A stretch of 64,000 bases of DNA, taken from the NCBI RefSeq assembly GCF_026914185.1, contig NC_070571.1, positions 1,426,001 to 1,490,000 of the forward strand, given 5' to 3'. Both the position numbers and the translations under genes were made by a program. Positions within the stretch are counted from its first letter, which is position 1; each line of letters starts with the position of its first letter. Source of the DNA: Puccinia triticina. Its lineage: Eukaryota > Basidiomycota > Pucciniomycetes > Pucciniales > Pucciniaceae. Shown piece after piece: positions 1 to 12,177 of this stretch. The notes under the pieces were generated by a model. The model had not been told where the DNA came from, ran no database searches, and saw only the letters and a program-made list of their open reading frames with translations.

Positions 1-23
1 AAAATTTTTGGGGTCTTGAATTA

Positions 24-911
24 GAGATGGCCCCATGGGACCCGGGTACCCTTGCAGGACCAGGGTACCGGGTTGTTTTTTCTGAAAAACAGACACCTGG
101 TACCGCCTGACAGGGTACCGGCGGTACCTTATGGGGGTACCAGGGGTGGGGGCGTACTCGACAAGTCCCACAGGTGCCCGAGGACGGCGTTGCGGGCGAC
201 TTTGTGTGTTCCGGCGAGGCCGGGGGTCTTGAATGCCAGGCTGGAGAGCCCGGCGGCTTTCAGCGAGGGGTGGGGCAGGGGCGAGGGGGCGTTGGTGCGG
301 GCAAGGAGGCCGGCGATCGGCGAGGGTGTGGCTGATTGGCTCGCGGCTGTTGGCGGGGACGGCGAGGGTGACGGAGGCGTAGTCGCCGAGGATGAGGCTC
401 AGCGGGGCAGGGAAGACAAGCGAACGAGTCCTCTGCAGGCAGGGGCCCTGGTCAGAGCTGGGAATCCACTGACAACGCCGCCAGGGGACACCCAGCTCCA
501 CAACGCCCTGGCCGGAAGACAACGCCGCCTTGACCGACCGGGGTGAGGTACCAGGTACCAAAGTGGAGATCAGGAAGGAGTTGGTTGGCTTGGGAGGGCA
601 AGGTCCCAACTTCCCCGTCTGGCTGGCTGCGCGGGTGCGGGAGGCGGGTACCCGGGTACGCACCCGTTTTTTCACCAAAAGCGGACACCCAACACCGCAT
701 CCGGCACCGCCTGGCGGGTGCGCGGCGGGTACCTGAAGGCATTCCCTAGCCAACGGTACACCGGCGGTACACCCGGGTGTCTTCAGTTTTTTACCCCCAA
801 AGCAGGCACCTGGTACCGCACCTGGTACCTCTGGGCTGGTGCGCCGGAGCACCAGAGGGTACCCTCCAGGCGGTACCAGGCACCCCCAAACCAGTACCGC
901 GAGGCCATCTC
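24..911. mobile_element. Tc1/mariner-like inverted-repeat element rich in GGTACC palindromes
   Basis: The segment is bounded by GAGATGGCC at the left and its inverse GGCCATCTC at the right, each flanked by TA (22-23 and 912-913), which fits a TA target duplication. The interior is GC-rich and packed with GGTACC palindromes and their one-base variants. A shorter element with the same termini and GGCGGGTACCCGCC motifs lies at 60,222-60,431. Open frames in here look like by-products of the repeated words rather than genes. The termini and TA flanks are seen directly; assignment to the Tc1/mariner group is inference from them. Confidence 0.6.
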
Positions 912-1070
912 TATCTTGAATGTCCTTCAAAGTCTTTTTTTTGTGACCAACTTGTGCCCAGCTTTTTTGTGTATGACATATCTTGCACTGTACAGAATCC
1001 AAAACCCACAAAGTTAAAATTGTGATTGCAGGTTAAATTTACCTCTAAATTTTTGTTGAATTCAATTTTG

Positions 1071-1088
1071 AACCCCCCCCCCCCCCCC
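1071..1088. repeat. Poly-C homopolymer tract
   Basis: An uninterrupted run of about 17-18 C residues. It lies outside any recognised gene and is likely to vary in length or be mis-assembled. Confidence 0.9.
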
Positions 1089-1291
1089 GAATTGTGATTT
1101 GGGTGTATTTCAGGATTCTGCATTTGTGTAAATTCTATGCTACATACATAAGTGCTGTAAAATTATAACAAAAATTCACAATGTGAACAGGGCCCAGCTT
1201 AAAAAAAGCCACTCAAACAAAGGTTCCAGGAGACCCCACACAGAGCACTTTCCATACTCTATGCTGTGTTACACTATATATACTACTGCCT

Positions 1292-1392
1292 AAACTGTAC
1301 TACCACCTATAAACTGTACTACCACCTATAAACTGTACTGCCACCTATAAACTGTACTACCACCTATAAAATGTATTACCACCTATAAACTG
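1292..1392 (+). repeat. Tandem minisatellite, 19-bp unit, about five copies
   Basis: The unit AAACTGTACTACCACCTAT is repeated about five times with single-base changes. The flanks are AT-rich and non-coding. No gene was recognised from 912 to 1917. Confidence 0.85.
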
Positions 1393-1917
1393 TGCTATGC
1401 TATGCTAATTCCTCTACTTTTTGTGTTTTTTTCTTTATCTTTTTTGGTTGGGAACTATTCAATTCATTTGTAATGAGCTTTACGTTTGCTTAATCCTTTT
1501 CTCTCTTGAATTATCACCATATTTGTCCACTCCTTTTGGGGAACATCCACAATTTGTGACACTGCTAAATGAAGGATGTTATCCAGGGGGAAGAGGTCAA
1601 CAACTCCCAAAAAACAGAAGGGAAAATATGGAAAATAAATGAAAAGAATTGGGTGGACAACTCCCAAATTTCTGCATAATTTGCCAGAATACCTGACCCA
1701 AAAAGGGGTCTTTTTGGATCCTGGGGAGGGTTTGGCCGCGGGTCCATGGGACGTAAACCAACTTTGGGAATTGTTTCCACAAGCATCTCTTATAAAGATG
1801 AAACATAACTTTCCAAAATGGTAAGATTATTTTTTGTTAAATGTTGAAGGGGAAGAATATATTCAAAGAAAACAAATATACATCTTGGGAAAAATGTGAA
1901 ATCCCCTAAACAAAATG

Positions 1918-3569
1918 CTACAGGTTCAAAGTCCCAGCTTGATTGGAGCTCTCTGGGGAATTGTCTGGAAGAAATGCTTTGCTGATGATCTTTGCAGCAA
2001 TCAAATCAATGTGAACAGTATAACAAGAGGATCCAGCCTAATTAGCTTCAGTACATAAATTTGGGAGATATTCAAACATGCCACTTACCTCAAGAATCAT
2101 TTTCTGCCTAAGATAAGGCATGTTTTTGGCAGTAAAATCAAACATTGGCTCCTGTGCATCTTGATGGATTGAGTTTTGACTCAGGCTATGCATGAATTGA
2201 CAAACAAATACACCACAATCAGAGCTGTTTGATTGTAATGGAACTTCCTGCTTTTGTTAATTGAATATAAAATGATTGGATGAGTGATCAGTATAAACTT
2301 GCAGAAAGTGAGCTCAGTAAAAATTTTAAATAACAGACAGGCTGGTAATCCGTCCACTGAGCCAGGTCTGCATTGTCACTATTTTTTGTTTGATACTCAT
2401 CTTTGTAATACCTCCGTAGCTTCTAAAAAATAATTCAAGTTGATTAAACACTGTTTTCTTTTCCATTATTTTTTGTTCTACTTTTTGAACAGGAATTTCA
2501 CATACCAAAAGAACTTTAGAATTGGATCCGCCTAGGCTATCATAATATTCAAACCTTTTCTGTTGAATATTGATCACACCAAGAACCCAATGTAAATTTG
2601 AAAGATTGATGGGAAATAATATCAAGTCTTTTTGAAATAGATTAATCTACAAATCATTGTTAGATAATCATATGGATTCCAATTTTTATGAGCAAGGAAA
2701 TCCAACACAAAAACAAATTGTAAGCAGTTAAAATCTGTTCATTGATGGTTTATTGAACTATTTGAAATTGTATTTATACTGACCTTGCGAGTCCACCTTT
2801 GAACATTCTGATGGCCACCAAGATCAAATTGGCTCATGAAAAAGCTAGAAAAACAATGCACATCTAATGCTTTCAAGGATCTTTGATTTTGAGACTGTAG
2901 ATTAATCAAGGAGCCATAATAATTAATAATCTCGTCATTGATCCATTGAGCTGGCAATGATAAAATCTGAAGCTCTTTAATTCCGCAACTAGCACCCGGC
3001 AGATCATAGATTGTTTCATTATTTGGTCTCAATGCTTTGTCCACCTGTGAATTACAAATTCCATGACTTGAATCAGCTATTCAACTCATTCTCAGAAGGC
3101 ATACATGAATTGACAGAGGTCAGGCAGATTACAGACAATGAGTTGTTGGGCTGGTGTTAAAGATGTCGGCCATTGCCTCTGGTGGGGTTTCGTCCTGGAA
3201 TTGATTTGTGACAGGTGCAGTTGTCCAAAATGACTGGATAGCAGATCCAATCCTTGACTGCAAAAATATTTGGATGCAGATCGGTTGCTTGCTCCCTGCT
3301 GTTTCCAATAAGATCATGAGAAGATTTACACACCTGGATGAAGTTACAGCATGGTTTTTGTCTATGGGGAAATCCGTGGTTGGGTTCAATAACTGAAATG
3401 CGAGCTGAAAATATAAGCCACCCACGAGGATGTCAGGAAAACGTAATTGTAAGAGACTTACGGATTGAGATGGGGCTCTAGGTGAACCTGCCTTCACGTA
3501 TGATCTAGTCCTTGATTTGGAGGATAACATGTCGATTGGATCGTCCGATTCATCGTCCTCGTCATTCAT
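1918..3569 (-). CDS. ULP1/SENP-like SUMO protease (peptidase C48), N-terminus uncertain
   Basis: Cysteine protease of the Ulp1/SENP family, which in characterised fungi cleaves SUMO from its precursor or from conjugates. Five exons join in phase on the minus strand: 3044-2784, 2646-2506, 2422-2339, 2247-2089 and 1989-1918. In order they carry the WINDEIINYY entry motif, VQRWTRK, then NLHW with the catalytic histidine, YYDSLGG with the catalytic aspartate, the glutamine of VPLQSN, and SSDCGVF with the catalytic cysteine, ending LRQKMILEIISK and a TAG stop. Donors are GTCAGT, GTATGT, GTCTGT and GTAAGT. All four key residues are present, so the domain looks functional. Upstream, an acidic frame starting MNDEDDESDD (3569-3462, then an intron to 3405) is probably part of the gene, but I could not join it to the 3044 exon in phase; more N-terminal exons may lie up to 3.9 kb. 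The catalytic half is secure, the start is not. Confidence 0.8.
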
Positions 3570-3889
3570 TCCTGCTGGAAATTCAGGTGTTGGTGTTAGC
3601 TGTCCACAAGGTCCTGAAGGTTCGGACTGACGAACTGGGTGGCGGGTTCTGGAAGGCCATTGGTTCTACTCAGTGCTGGTTTGGCGCCGACCGACTGTGT
3701 AGTTGACAGAATATGGTTCAGGCCACAATCAAGTGGCAGCGGCCACTGGTGGGCCATCATCTCGGTTCGTTGTCTGGTCGTCGGTTGATAAGAACCCGCA
3801 TATACATGCATAACTCCTGTCTCGGCTGGGGTCCAGGGCCCAGGGCCCAGGGCAGGCCAGGGCCTGCACAAAATCACACAACGCTTCAT

Positions 3890-4238
3890 GAGACTGCATG
3901 CGTATGTAAATGCGTGATATATGTATGGTCAATCTATTTGCATCTGCTGCCCTTACAATGAGGAAGAGAAGAATCTTTGGTACAACTTTATGCCCGGGAG
4001 CTTGTTTTGATTATTCTTAGATCGAAAGGCACTCCCAACTTACATTGACAACTGCTAGATGAAAACATGACTTGACACAAAACACAAGTAAATGATAGAC
4101 AAAGACGCAAAGCGAATCAGGGATGATGGCCACGGTTTGTACAACGGCAACACGAATCAGGCAATATCTGGGAGAAAACATGAGGGAAAAGGGGGGAAAT
4201 GCTTAGTTTTTAGTTCGACTGATTTACACTGATGATGA
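3890..4238. other. Intergenic region, no gene seen
   Basis: The spacer between the ULP1-like gene and the 3' end of the amino acid transporter. It includes GGGCCC repeats near 3,836-3,856 and otherwise unremarkable sequence. It should hold the transporter 3' UTR and perhaps the ULP1 promoter. Confidence 0.5.
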
Positions 4239-6378
4239 TCAAAAGAAAGCATCATGGATATTCAGGCTAAAGCAAACGACCATGATGACGAATCCGGCAA
4301 CGACAAGAGCGAATGAGAGTTTCCTCAAGAGGACGAGCTGGTGAGGCGCAATCAAGTCGTCGACCTGCTGACGCTCATGCAAGATGTCAGGACAACCTTC
4401 GGTTGCCTCTTGCTCCGTCGTCTGCTGATGATCAAAGTAGCGATCTAGCTGTGGGTTGGTGGTGAGATCTGGGCTTGATGGTAGTCCAATTGGAAACAAC
4501 TTGCGAAAGAATAAACCTGGTAGGATGTATGAAATCGTGGTGCTACCGGTTGAGCCTACAAATCCAAGAACCTTTGTTTTTGTGTAACCGAGAAGAAAAG
4601 CAGAAAGATGTGTCAACTTGAATGATTCTCTTTTTTCGGGAGAAGAAAAGTGCAACACAATCAAATAAGGGACCAACAGTTTCTAATCTTTCAACATTGA
4701 CCGCGATGAGAAAGCTTCCTAATAGGAGAAAGGCTGTGATGCCGACATAAAGCTTTACAGATATCGGTTCATCTCCCAAATGCATATCTTCGTCTCCGAC
4801 TTCTACCGAATCTTGAACATCTTCACGTTCAAGATCCTGACTGGTAGTAGCAAGGGGGGCATGGTGGATTTCTGGGGAAGACTCTTGACTATGTTTGTGA
4901 TTCAGGACTTTGATGAGTGAGCTCCGACAGGGGAATAGCTGTAAGGGATATGAGAATAATACTAGAATCGAGATCGTTAATCTTGAGATCGAGATGAAAA
5001 TTGAGCTTTCATAATCCGAGATCAAGTTCGAAGAAACCTTTCATTTGATTGAGGGGAGTTGATTGAGTTCAAGTTTCAGTTCGGTTCTTTCAAATCTATG
5101 GAATTTATGTATGATTGTCGGTGTGAAGCGAAATTATCTACCTTTGACCCGAATGTTAGGTATCCTAAGACTCCAACAATTTCATATGTTCCGACGGCGC
5201 TCCCGATGCATGTGAGTAAAACTGTCTTCATTTGACGGGGCGAGTTCTGTTTGATGATCAACAAAAAGGAGTGTGTGTTTACGTTCAGTTTGATAATCAA
5301 GCAGGAAAAGAAAACTGCGTGGCTTAAAATCGTGACGATAGAGTTCAGGAGGGGTACTGACGTCGACCATTTCATTGTGAACTGAAAATATATTTTGAGC
5401 GCACGTATAACTGTCGGAGGAAGAACGTTAATCCCAAGCAAAGTGGAGTAAGCTAGTTCCAATAATCAGTGATTTTTTTTAAATGCAAAAGTGAAGATTC
5501 AAGGGGAGACCACTATGGAAAAAGTGATATATACCTATACGTACGCAAAAACAAAGAGTGGCAGAGCGGTGAGGAAGGAAGGATCGAGCTTGATCCAATG
5601 AATTTCGGCCCCAGAAGACTTCGAAGGCAATGGATCGGATGAAAAACAAAACTTGAAGATGACGACAATGATCAAGTTGAAGACACCGATTAGAGCGACG
5701 TAAGAGATGTGCCTGAGAGAATCTAGGGTCGGTAGGAACGAGACTGGGACGAGAACGAGCATTGATAGTGTGATCCATAACCTTCGGTCAAGAAGCCAAA
5801 GCGTATTTTCAGTGTTTTCATCAGTCAATAACAAGGAGCTTGTTGATTTAAAACTTAAGATGACCTGAGGAAAAAATCAAGGTTTCAAGCCGTTGGTATC
5901 GTGAACAAACGCATATAATGGAAAACAAGCGGAGAAAAGGGGCTGACCTGGGGCATTAATTTACCGAAGATCAAGAGATACGATATCGAGACTCCAAAGC
6001 ATTTGATAGCGATAGCCAGGTCAAATAGGGTTGACGCCTGTGGATAGGTGAGTTTGGAGATTGAGGAAAAGGATGCAGTCCGTTGGGGAATCGCCGGATG
6101 GGCAGCGCATAGCGACAGTAGATATAGTCCTAGATAGGCCATCGAGCCACATATGATGACTGTGGTGAAGCCGATGATGAGGCCTCCCTGTGCAAAACCA
6201 TGGGCCATGGCTAACATCCCAGTGCCCTATGATCAATCCAAAAAACAAAAAAACAATCAGCTTGAGGGTCCCATCCCCCAGAGAAAATGCGAGTACTTAC
6301 AAGAATCGTGTTCGACAGATTAGCCACACACGAAAGGAATGAAGCTGTTCCAATCTTCGGCCGGTTGTAATGATCCAT
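4239..6378 (-). CDS. Vacuolar-type amino acid transporter (AVT / SLC36-SLC38 family)
   Basis: Multi-pass membrane protein of the Aa_trans family; fungal relatives (AVT proteins) exchange neutral amino acids across the vacuolar membrane. Seven exons join in phase on the minus strand: 6378-6301, 6226-5948, 5864-5545, 5410-5362, 5246-5142, 5037-4678 and 4571-4239, giving about 507 residues, normal for the family. Motifs in order: SCVANLSNTILGTGMLAMAH at the first membrane helix, FVFAYTCAQNIFSVHNEM, NSPRQMKTVLL, GVLGYLTFGSKV, LFSYPLQLFPCRSSL and VLGFVGSTGSTTISYILPGL. An acidic loop rich in E/D/H sits between the PLQ helix and the next membrane segment, as is common in this family. Splice donors are GTAAGT, GTCAGC, GTACGT, GTCAGT, GTAGAT and GTTGGT. 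The start is the first ATG before the conserved N-terminal helix. The gene is back to back with the phosphatase gene at 6,660, with about 280 bp between the two start codons, so the promoters probably overlap. Substrate is unknown. Confidence 0.9.
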
Positions 6379-6659
6379 GGTCGGTTTGATGATGCTGGTG
6401 GTAGTTTGGTGGGGCCACTGTCTGAAGACTGCAGCTGAAGGCAAGCCGCCTGTCGACAACAACTCACATGTCACATGACAGCTTGACATGTTACAGAGAT
6501 GTATGCTACCCCGCAATGACAAATTGTACGTAAACGCATATTTATATACATACATGTGAAGCTTATAGAGAGTTTAAATACATACAGGAGTCACTCCAAA
6601 GTGCCTGTGAAAGCCACACTGGCAGTTTGAATCTGTTTGAATCCATCCAAAGAGCCACG
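6379..6659. promoter_or_regulatory. Shared divergent promoter region
   Basis: About 280 bp separate the start codons of the minus-strand transporter and the plus-strand phosphatase, so both promoters must lie here or overlap the flanking exons. It contains TTTATATACATAC and TTTAAATAC AT-rich stretches near 6,540-6,580. No specific regulator site was recognised. Confidence 0.4.
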
Positions 6660-8696
6660 ATGGATCACACCAGTTTACCACCACTTGACCACAAGCAACC
6701 ACACCACGAGCTTCAACCACCCCCACAATCGAATTCGACCTGGCTCAATCGAAAGACGCTATCGATCCTCGTCGCCTTCATTCTATACATATCCATCTAC
6801 CGCCCCAAATTCCCATCATCCCATGACGTCCAAAACAACCTCGAGAACAGCAACCTTCCTCTCGAATTCTTCGACCTGAGCTCACTGTCTGGGTTTTTCA
6901 TCCAGGACGAATATCACCGGGACCCTCGGGGATTTCGTATCTACCATCCCAAGTCCTCGTTTGGTCTGATCGATCATCGGTCGCCGGATCGATGGATTCG
7001 GTTCAAGCAACAAATTGAACTCCTCAGTAAGAACAGGTCAGTACATGTCTCTTCAAAATAGGCATTCGCCTTGCACCCGTTACGCACAGACTCTGACGGC
7101 CGGAGTCAACTACCTAGCCCGAGGCATGTCAAGCATAAAGGTATATAATCATCACGCCTGCACTAATCATGTTTAGCAAGCAAACTTTTCCTTGCAAGAA
7201 CGAGCGCTGAAGCCTTGGTCATTGGGGGATCCCTTTCAGTGATCTTTATCGCCAGACATGGCCAAGGATTTCACAACCTGGCAGAGTCCAAGTATGGAAC
7301 CCCTATGTGGGATTGTTATTGGTTAGCATGTACTGTCTTGGCAAATTTCAAGATAGCCCGTTGACATAGCTTCTCGTGATTCGGTTGGTAGGTCTGAGAA
7401 GACGACGGATGGCAAACTTGTTTGGGTATGCAACGGCCTTATTCCCTGCTTGGCAAGGCCAGAAAAACTTGCAAATATTTATCTGTACTTTACCAATCAA
7501 AATTTTCTATTCTGGACATTTGGGTGTAGGGACCAGACGCCAGGTTGAGTAGTCTTGGGAAGGCTGAAGCTCGGGTTGCTGAACAGGCTTGGACAAGAGA
7601 ACTAGCCAACCACGTGCCCCTTCCCGAAATCTTTATCTCCTCGCCATTAAGGTTTGTTCCCCCTTTTCCGCTTTGTGTTTGACTTCTGGGGAATCAGTCA
7701 CACAAATACCCATCCGAGAGGCTAGCCTTTCTATGTCAAGTCGATCGGATTGACGTCCTGCATTTACCTTAACACAGTCGGGCTATCGAAACCATGCTCA
7801 TCACCGGGGTGTGGAAACACGCCACAAACCACTCGGACCATACTAACCAGCCGCATCCACAGATCGTTGTTACAGAAAATTTGAGAGAGAATATTGGTTC
7901 AGCTTCTTTCTTAATTTTCTTGCTGAGACCAGATCGAGATGTATTTTCCTGCAATTGACACTATTCTTTGATTTCGCATCTGTCCACAGGTTTGCATACT
8001 TGTGATCGGCGAAGATCGAAACAAAGCATCTCTATCGATTTCCCAGTCGTCGAATTTGAGAACGGATTTAATGATCAAGACTTGCTGTGGACTAAAGACT
8101 TCCAGGTATGTCGCATTACAGCCACACTGCAAAGCAAACACGCGTTTTCTTGTACATGATAATGACTTAATCTCAGCGTTACAATTTTTGAATCTGTATC
8201 CGGGTGGAATCGATCAAGGAAACCGATAAGCAATTAGACATTCGAATCAAAGCAGCCCTAACAAGGATTTTCCTAGACTCGAAGACTTCGAACCTCACCT
8301 GTAAGAGACGCGCCGATGAAAAAAATAAAAGAAAAAAATGAATTCAAATGGGTGGAATTGGAAGAAGGAAAAGGAGCTGACAGCTACGCATTGGTGTGTT
8401 TCTCACTTTAGATATTTCAATTACAGCTCACTCCGGAGTAATTTCGTCGTTATTGAGAGTTCTCGGTCATCGACCATGGCCGACTGAGGCAAGTCCCTGT
8501 CATCTAAGAAAGCCTGCGCTATGTGTCGATTGCGAATGGTTCACGTCTTGTTTCTGCTCTATCTGACTGGACGTTTTTATCATAGACGGGTGGGATGATT
8601 CCCTTGGTCGTTCGTGCGACGCCCAAGAAAACACCCACTCGGCCTCCTAACCCTGGGCCTAGTGCTACCAAGCCCGCTTGTCCGGTGTCTTTTTGA
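6660..8696 (+). CDS. Membrane-anchored histidine phosphatase superfamily protein (phosphoglycerate-mutase-like)
   Basis: Member of the histidine phosphatase superfamily, related to the fungal PMU1-like group; the substrate cannot be told from sequence. Nine exons join in phase: 6660-7036, 7199-7321, 7392-7425, 7530-7651, 7778-7896, 7990-8105, 8219-8300, 8412-8488 and 8586-8696, giving 386 residues. The catalytic RHG is in VIFIARHGQGFHN (about residues 145-147), followed by YGTPMWDCYW, then PLSRAIETM, ENIGLHTCDRRRSK, ETDKQLDIRI, and the second catalytic histidine in TAHSGVISSLL (about residue 331), then TGGMIPLVVRATPKK. A hydrophobic stretch near residues 33-47 after a short polar N-terminus looks like a signal anchor, so the enzyme may be Golgi-, ER- or cell-surface-facing. 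The 8489 intron starts with GC rather than GT (GAG|GCAAGT). Exon 1 could instead stop at 7026 and join 7240, which skips 13-14 residues before RHG. All catalytic residues are present. Confidence 0.88.
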
Positions 8697-9970
8697 AGCG
8701 CTCTGTTTGGTTTCCTGGGTACGTTCACCACTTAGGACAATTAACCCGGAGGGTTTTTGTCCACTTCCACATCAACGATCATCCAATGGTCTTTGGCAAG
8801 AAGTAAGAAAAGCCACTCATAGTTTCTGGGCAGACATTATCATGTTTTTGTTTCATTTCTCGCATGTTGTTGAAGGGTTGACGGAAGAGGAAGGCCATTT
8901 AGTTTTTATTTGTAGTATATCATGCATGTATCGTTTGTACGAACGCTTTTTTCTTCTTCTCAATGATGATGACGGAGATTGATTACATCGGAGCGACTCA
9001 CGCTTGATCAGCCCCACCCGCTGAAACTGCCACACGCCGTTTTGTTTCGTATGTCAATGTATCAATTATAAGCAACACGTTTTGATGTGTGTGGTGTGTC
9101 CATAAAAGATGCTCGATATTGCGATGCTGAGTGTGTGCGTTTTTGCTTAGATTGGTGGTTTATTTGATTCTTTCCTTTTCTTCTTCCACAGTAGATGATG
9201 TTCAACACATGAAATGTTACCCAGTTTGGATATCTTCAAGAACAGCATTCCAAGAAGAGAAAGTGATGTCGAGCGTGGTGTTGGAAATGTGAGCTCTTGT
9301 GAGAGAAGTGCAACAGCTGAACTAGAAGGGCAGTCGGAGTCCGTCACAAGGCCATGGCACGCGCAATTTACTAATGCGATTTTTGTCACATCCGAGCTTT
9401 TTTATCTTACACTGCTAGAGATTGCTAGTCTGGCGAAGTTGCGGACAGGAGTCCACCCCGATGCGTCTATCCAACGGACAGCCGGAACAGGCAGCTCACC
9501 TCGGGCGCTTGATTATTCGGATTCCGACGCCGTACATGGACTCATGATGCCGAACTTCTGAAGCGCAACTTGGGGCACAGCCGACCGCGATGGCAGGCCG
9601 TCTCTTGCAATGGCCGTACCCGGCGATTCTCTGAGGTTGGACGCCAAAGCCGTCTTTCATGGAGGCACTCAGCAGCATTACAGAACGCAAGCCAATTTCG
9701 ACGGAAAAGGTATACTCGGCCACGGGCCGGCTGGTTATGGAAACCCCATCACCGCTGAGGGAAACGTTAGGGCAACAAACTCACAACAAGCATTGGAAAA
9801 GTAAAACCGCCCGGTCATGCTCTTCGTCAATGCTGCCTAGCATATATCTAGACCATTCACAACGTACACACCCTTGTCCCCCACTCGCTTTTCAGTACCT
9901 CATTGCCTCACCCTTCTCCCATCTTTCCATATTCTACTTAGCTTACTACCGCACCCAATCTCCACTTGAG
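8697..9970. other. Intergenic region, no gene recognised
   Basis: Nearly 1.3 kb between the phosphatase stop and the Zn2Cys6 start. Several short open frames exist (for example 9,214-9,561 plus, 9,659-9,802 plus, 9,496-9,723 minus), but none shows a known motif or a convincing exon chain. The last 150 bp are pyrimidine-rich (CACCCTTGTCCCCCACTCGC and similar), a plausible promoter-proximal region for the downstream gene. Confidence 0.45.
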
Positions 9971-11863
9971 ATGTCACGAGCTTGTGCTCGCTGTTGCGAA
10001 AAAGAAGTTACTTGTACCTGGAAAAAAGCCAGAAAATCCAAGAAAGACGGCCAACCTTGTGACCGCTGCATCAAGGCGCGACAACCATGCGACGTCTTCG
10101 GTAGGATTTTCTCTCTTCACTCCTCAGTTTCTTTTGATCTGATTGAAAGGGTCGATTTATGATGGAATCTTTCTCCAGTGTATTCATCCGACCACACTCC
10201 CTCCGCGGATGAACGTCCCGCCACCTCGGAGTCGGAGTCAGCGAAAGAAACCTCCGATGTCACTCAAAGTTCATCTCCCCCAACTCATCAAGCGGGTCCA
10301 TCAAACCCTCGGGCGCGCGCACGGCGGAGCAGTCGCCGTCAGTCGACTTCTCAGGCGGCTGAAGAAGGTCTGAGACCTTCCAGTGTGGCTTCTCACTCCA
10401 GGCGGGAACGGCCTCAGCACGAAAGATCAGAAGAAGAGCGTGCAGCCTACCAAGAATCATTGCGTGCTTTGTTACGCGATTGCAGTGCCTTAGTACCTAC
10501 GACCAAGGAGGAAAAAATGCGACGTTCCAAACGACCCGGTCAACCACTTGAACAGGATCAAGCTCGTCAAAAACTGGCCAAGACATACCGCACGCGATCT
10601 CAAATGGCTCCAATACCACTTCGGGGCCCGCAACCTCTGCCAGCTGGCGTAAAACCAGAGCGACCTCAGGCCCAAGGATCCAGTCGGCCCTCAGGTCAAC
10701 CAGCTGCTGGGCCCTCCCGGCCTGCAACGAGCAAATTGCCACCCGCAGAGAGCAGTAGTTCACCATCTCGCGAGCCTGCCTTCCAGCCACCCCGGCCTGC
10801 CATTAAGAGTAAAATACCCAAGTCCAAGGTGGCGAAACCAGATCTTGAACCCCACACCCAGAAACACACCTCTCACCAGCCAGCCCCTGGTCCATCTCAG
10901 CCTGCAGTGTATCACAACTTGCCCAAGTTTAGAAAATTGAAGTCGTCATCTCACCTGCCAGCCCCTCGTCCCCGTCACACCCAGTCTGCAATTCAGACTT
11001 TCAGATCAGCTGCCCCCATGCCACCTGCTCCTCCTCCTTCCCTTCACTTTGTGCTCGGATCCGTGCCAGCGCTCCCAGGATGGAATTGGGAGCATGAGTA
11101 TGAAACTTCTCCAACACCCCTCACACTTCGCAGGCCTGCTCGCCCTCCTGCTGCCATGCCTTCTGTGCCAAATCCTCCAGGACCAACTCGCGGACGCTAC
11201 CCGGCAAATTCTTCATCACCTCTCTCTGTTTTCGGACATGGTGTTCCGCCTACCGGTGTTACCGTACGCCGACCGCCGCAACAGGTCCCACCACAATCTC
11301 CGGAGCCCGTTATCGAGACTTCTCCATCGCCTATCCCAGTACGCAGACCGCGTGGATCTCGTCGTCCGACTACTACTACCACGCCCATCGACAGCCCCCC
11401 TGTCCTTCAAAATCAGCCAAGCGTTTCCAACCCCAGACCGCCGTCTCCTCGAGGACCTGAAGTAGCGAATGTCCTCCACCCTCAGACAACCACTTCCATG
11501 GTTGGTCGTGCGGATGGCGCAGAGATAAGTCAGCCCGCAGAGCCTCCTCTTCCTCATCCAAACCTTCCCGAAGAGGGTCAGCCCACTGGAGACCCTGGAA
11601 CTCCAGCATTTGTGGCCCGCTTCAATAGACCTGCTGTTAACGACCCAGCAGCTGGTGAGCTCAGAAGAACCCACAGAGTCATCCCCGAGTCACTGGTTCA
11701 AGCAACCTATGAGAGAATCCACCGTACACTCGGAGAACTCTTTCGGCTTAATCCTGCCCAGTCCATTGAGGAGCGTAATGACCGAATCGCCGCTCTTCGG
11801 TACATCTTCGACGAGTTTCATGTTCTAACAAGCTCATCTTTCGATGCCCTATGTGATGATTGA
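9971..11863 (+). CDS. Zn(II)2Cys6 zinc-cluster protein with long disordered tail
   Basis: Two exons (9971-10100 and 10179-11863) join in phase across a GTAGGA...CCAG intron and give 604 residues. The N-terminus carries a binuclear zinc cluster, C-x2-C-x6-C-x14-C-x2-C-x6-C, at about residues 5-40 (CARCCEKEVTC then CDRCIKARQPC), the DNA-binding fold of fungal-specific transcription factors. The loop between the two halves (14 residues) is longer than usual and lysine-rich. Residues about 45-520 are low-complexity, rich in proline, serine and arginine, with no fungal transcription factor middle homology domain visible. The last ~80 residues (from THRVIPESLVQATYERI to the stop) look folded and helical. 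A nuclear DNA-binding role is inferred from the cluster only. It could also belong to a lineage-specific expanded family rather than a conserved regulator. A run of AT-rich sequence with ATTT repeats follows the stop. Confidence 0.8.
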
Positions 11864-12132
11864 TTGAGATGCTAATTAAAGCATCTACTCTAAATCAACT
11901 CATTTCAAACCATCATAGAAATTTTCCATCGAGGAAGTTTGGGCAAATAGACCACTCAAAAAATCGCATCTTTGATCCGAACTTTTCTTCGGTAGAATTC
12001 TGCAACCTTGCTTTATAAGTTTACTTCCGACCCTTTTCTCTATTATTCTTATCTTATTGCATCTTGTATATAGCACCCGGAGATTTACTCATAGACATTT
12101 TCATAATGACCCGCCATCATTGATATATACAT

Positions 12133-12151
12133 ATTTATTTATTTATTTATT
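12133..12151. repeat. ATTT microsatellite
   Basis: About four to five copies of ATTT in the 3' flank of the zinc-cluster gene. Confidence 0.8.
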
Positions 12152-12177
12152 TGTCCGCTCTACTATGCCGATTTATC

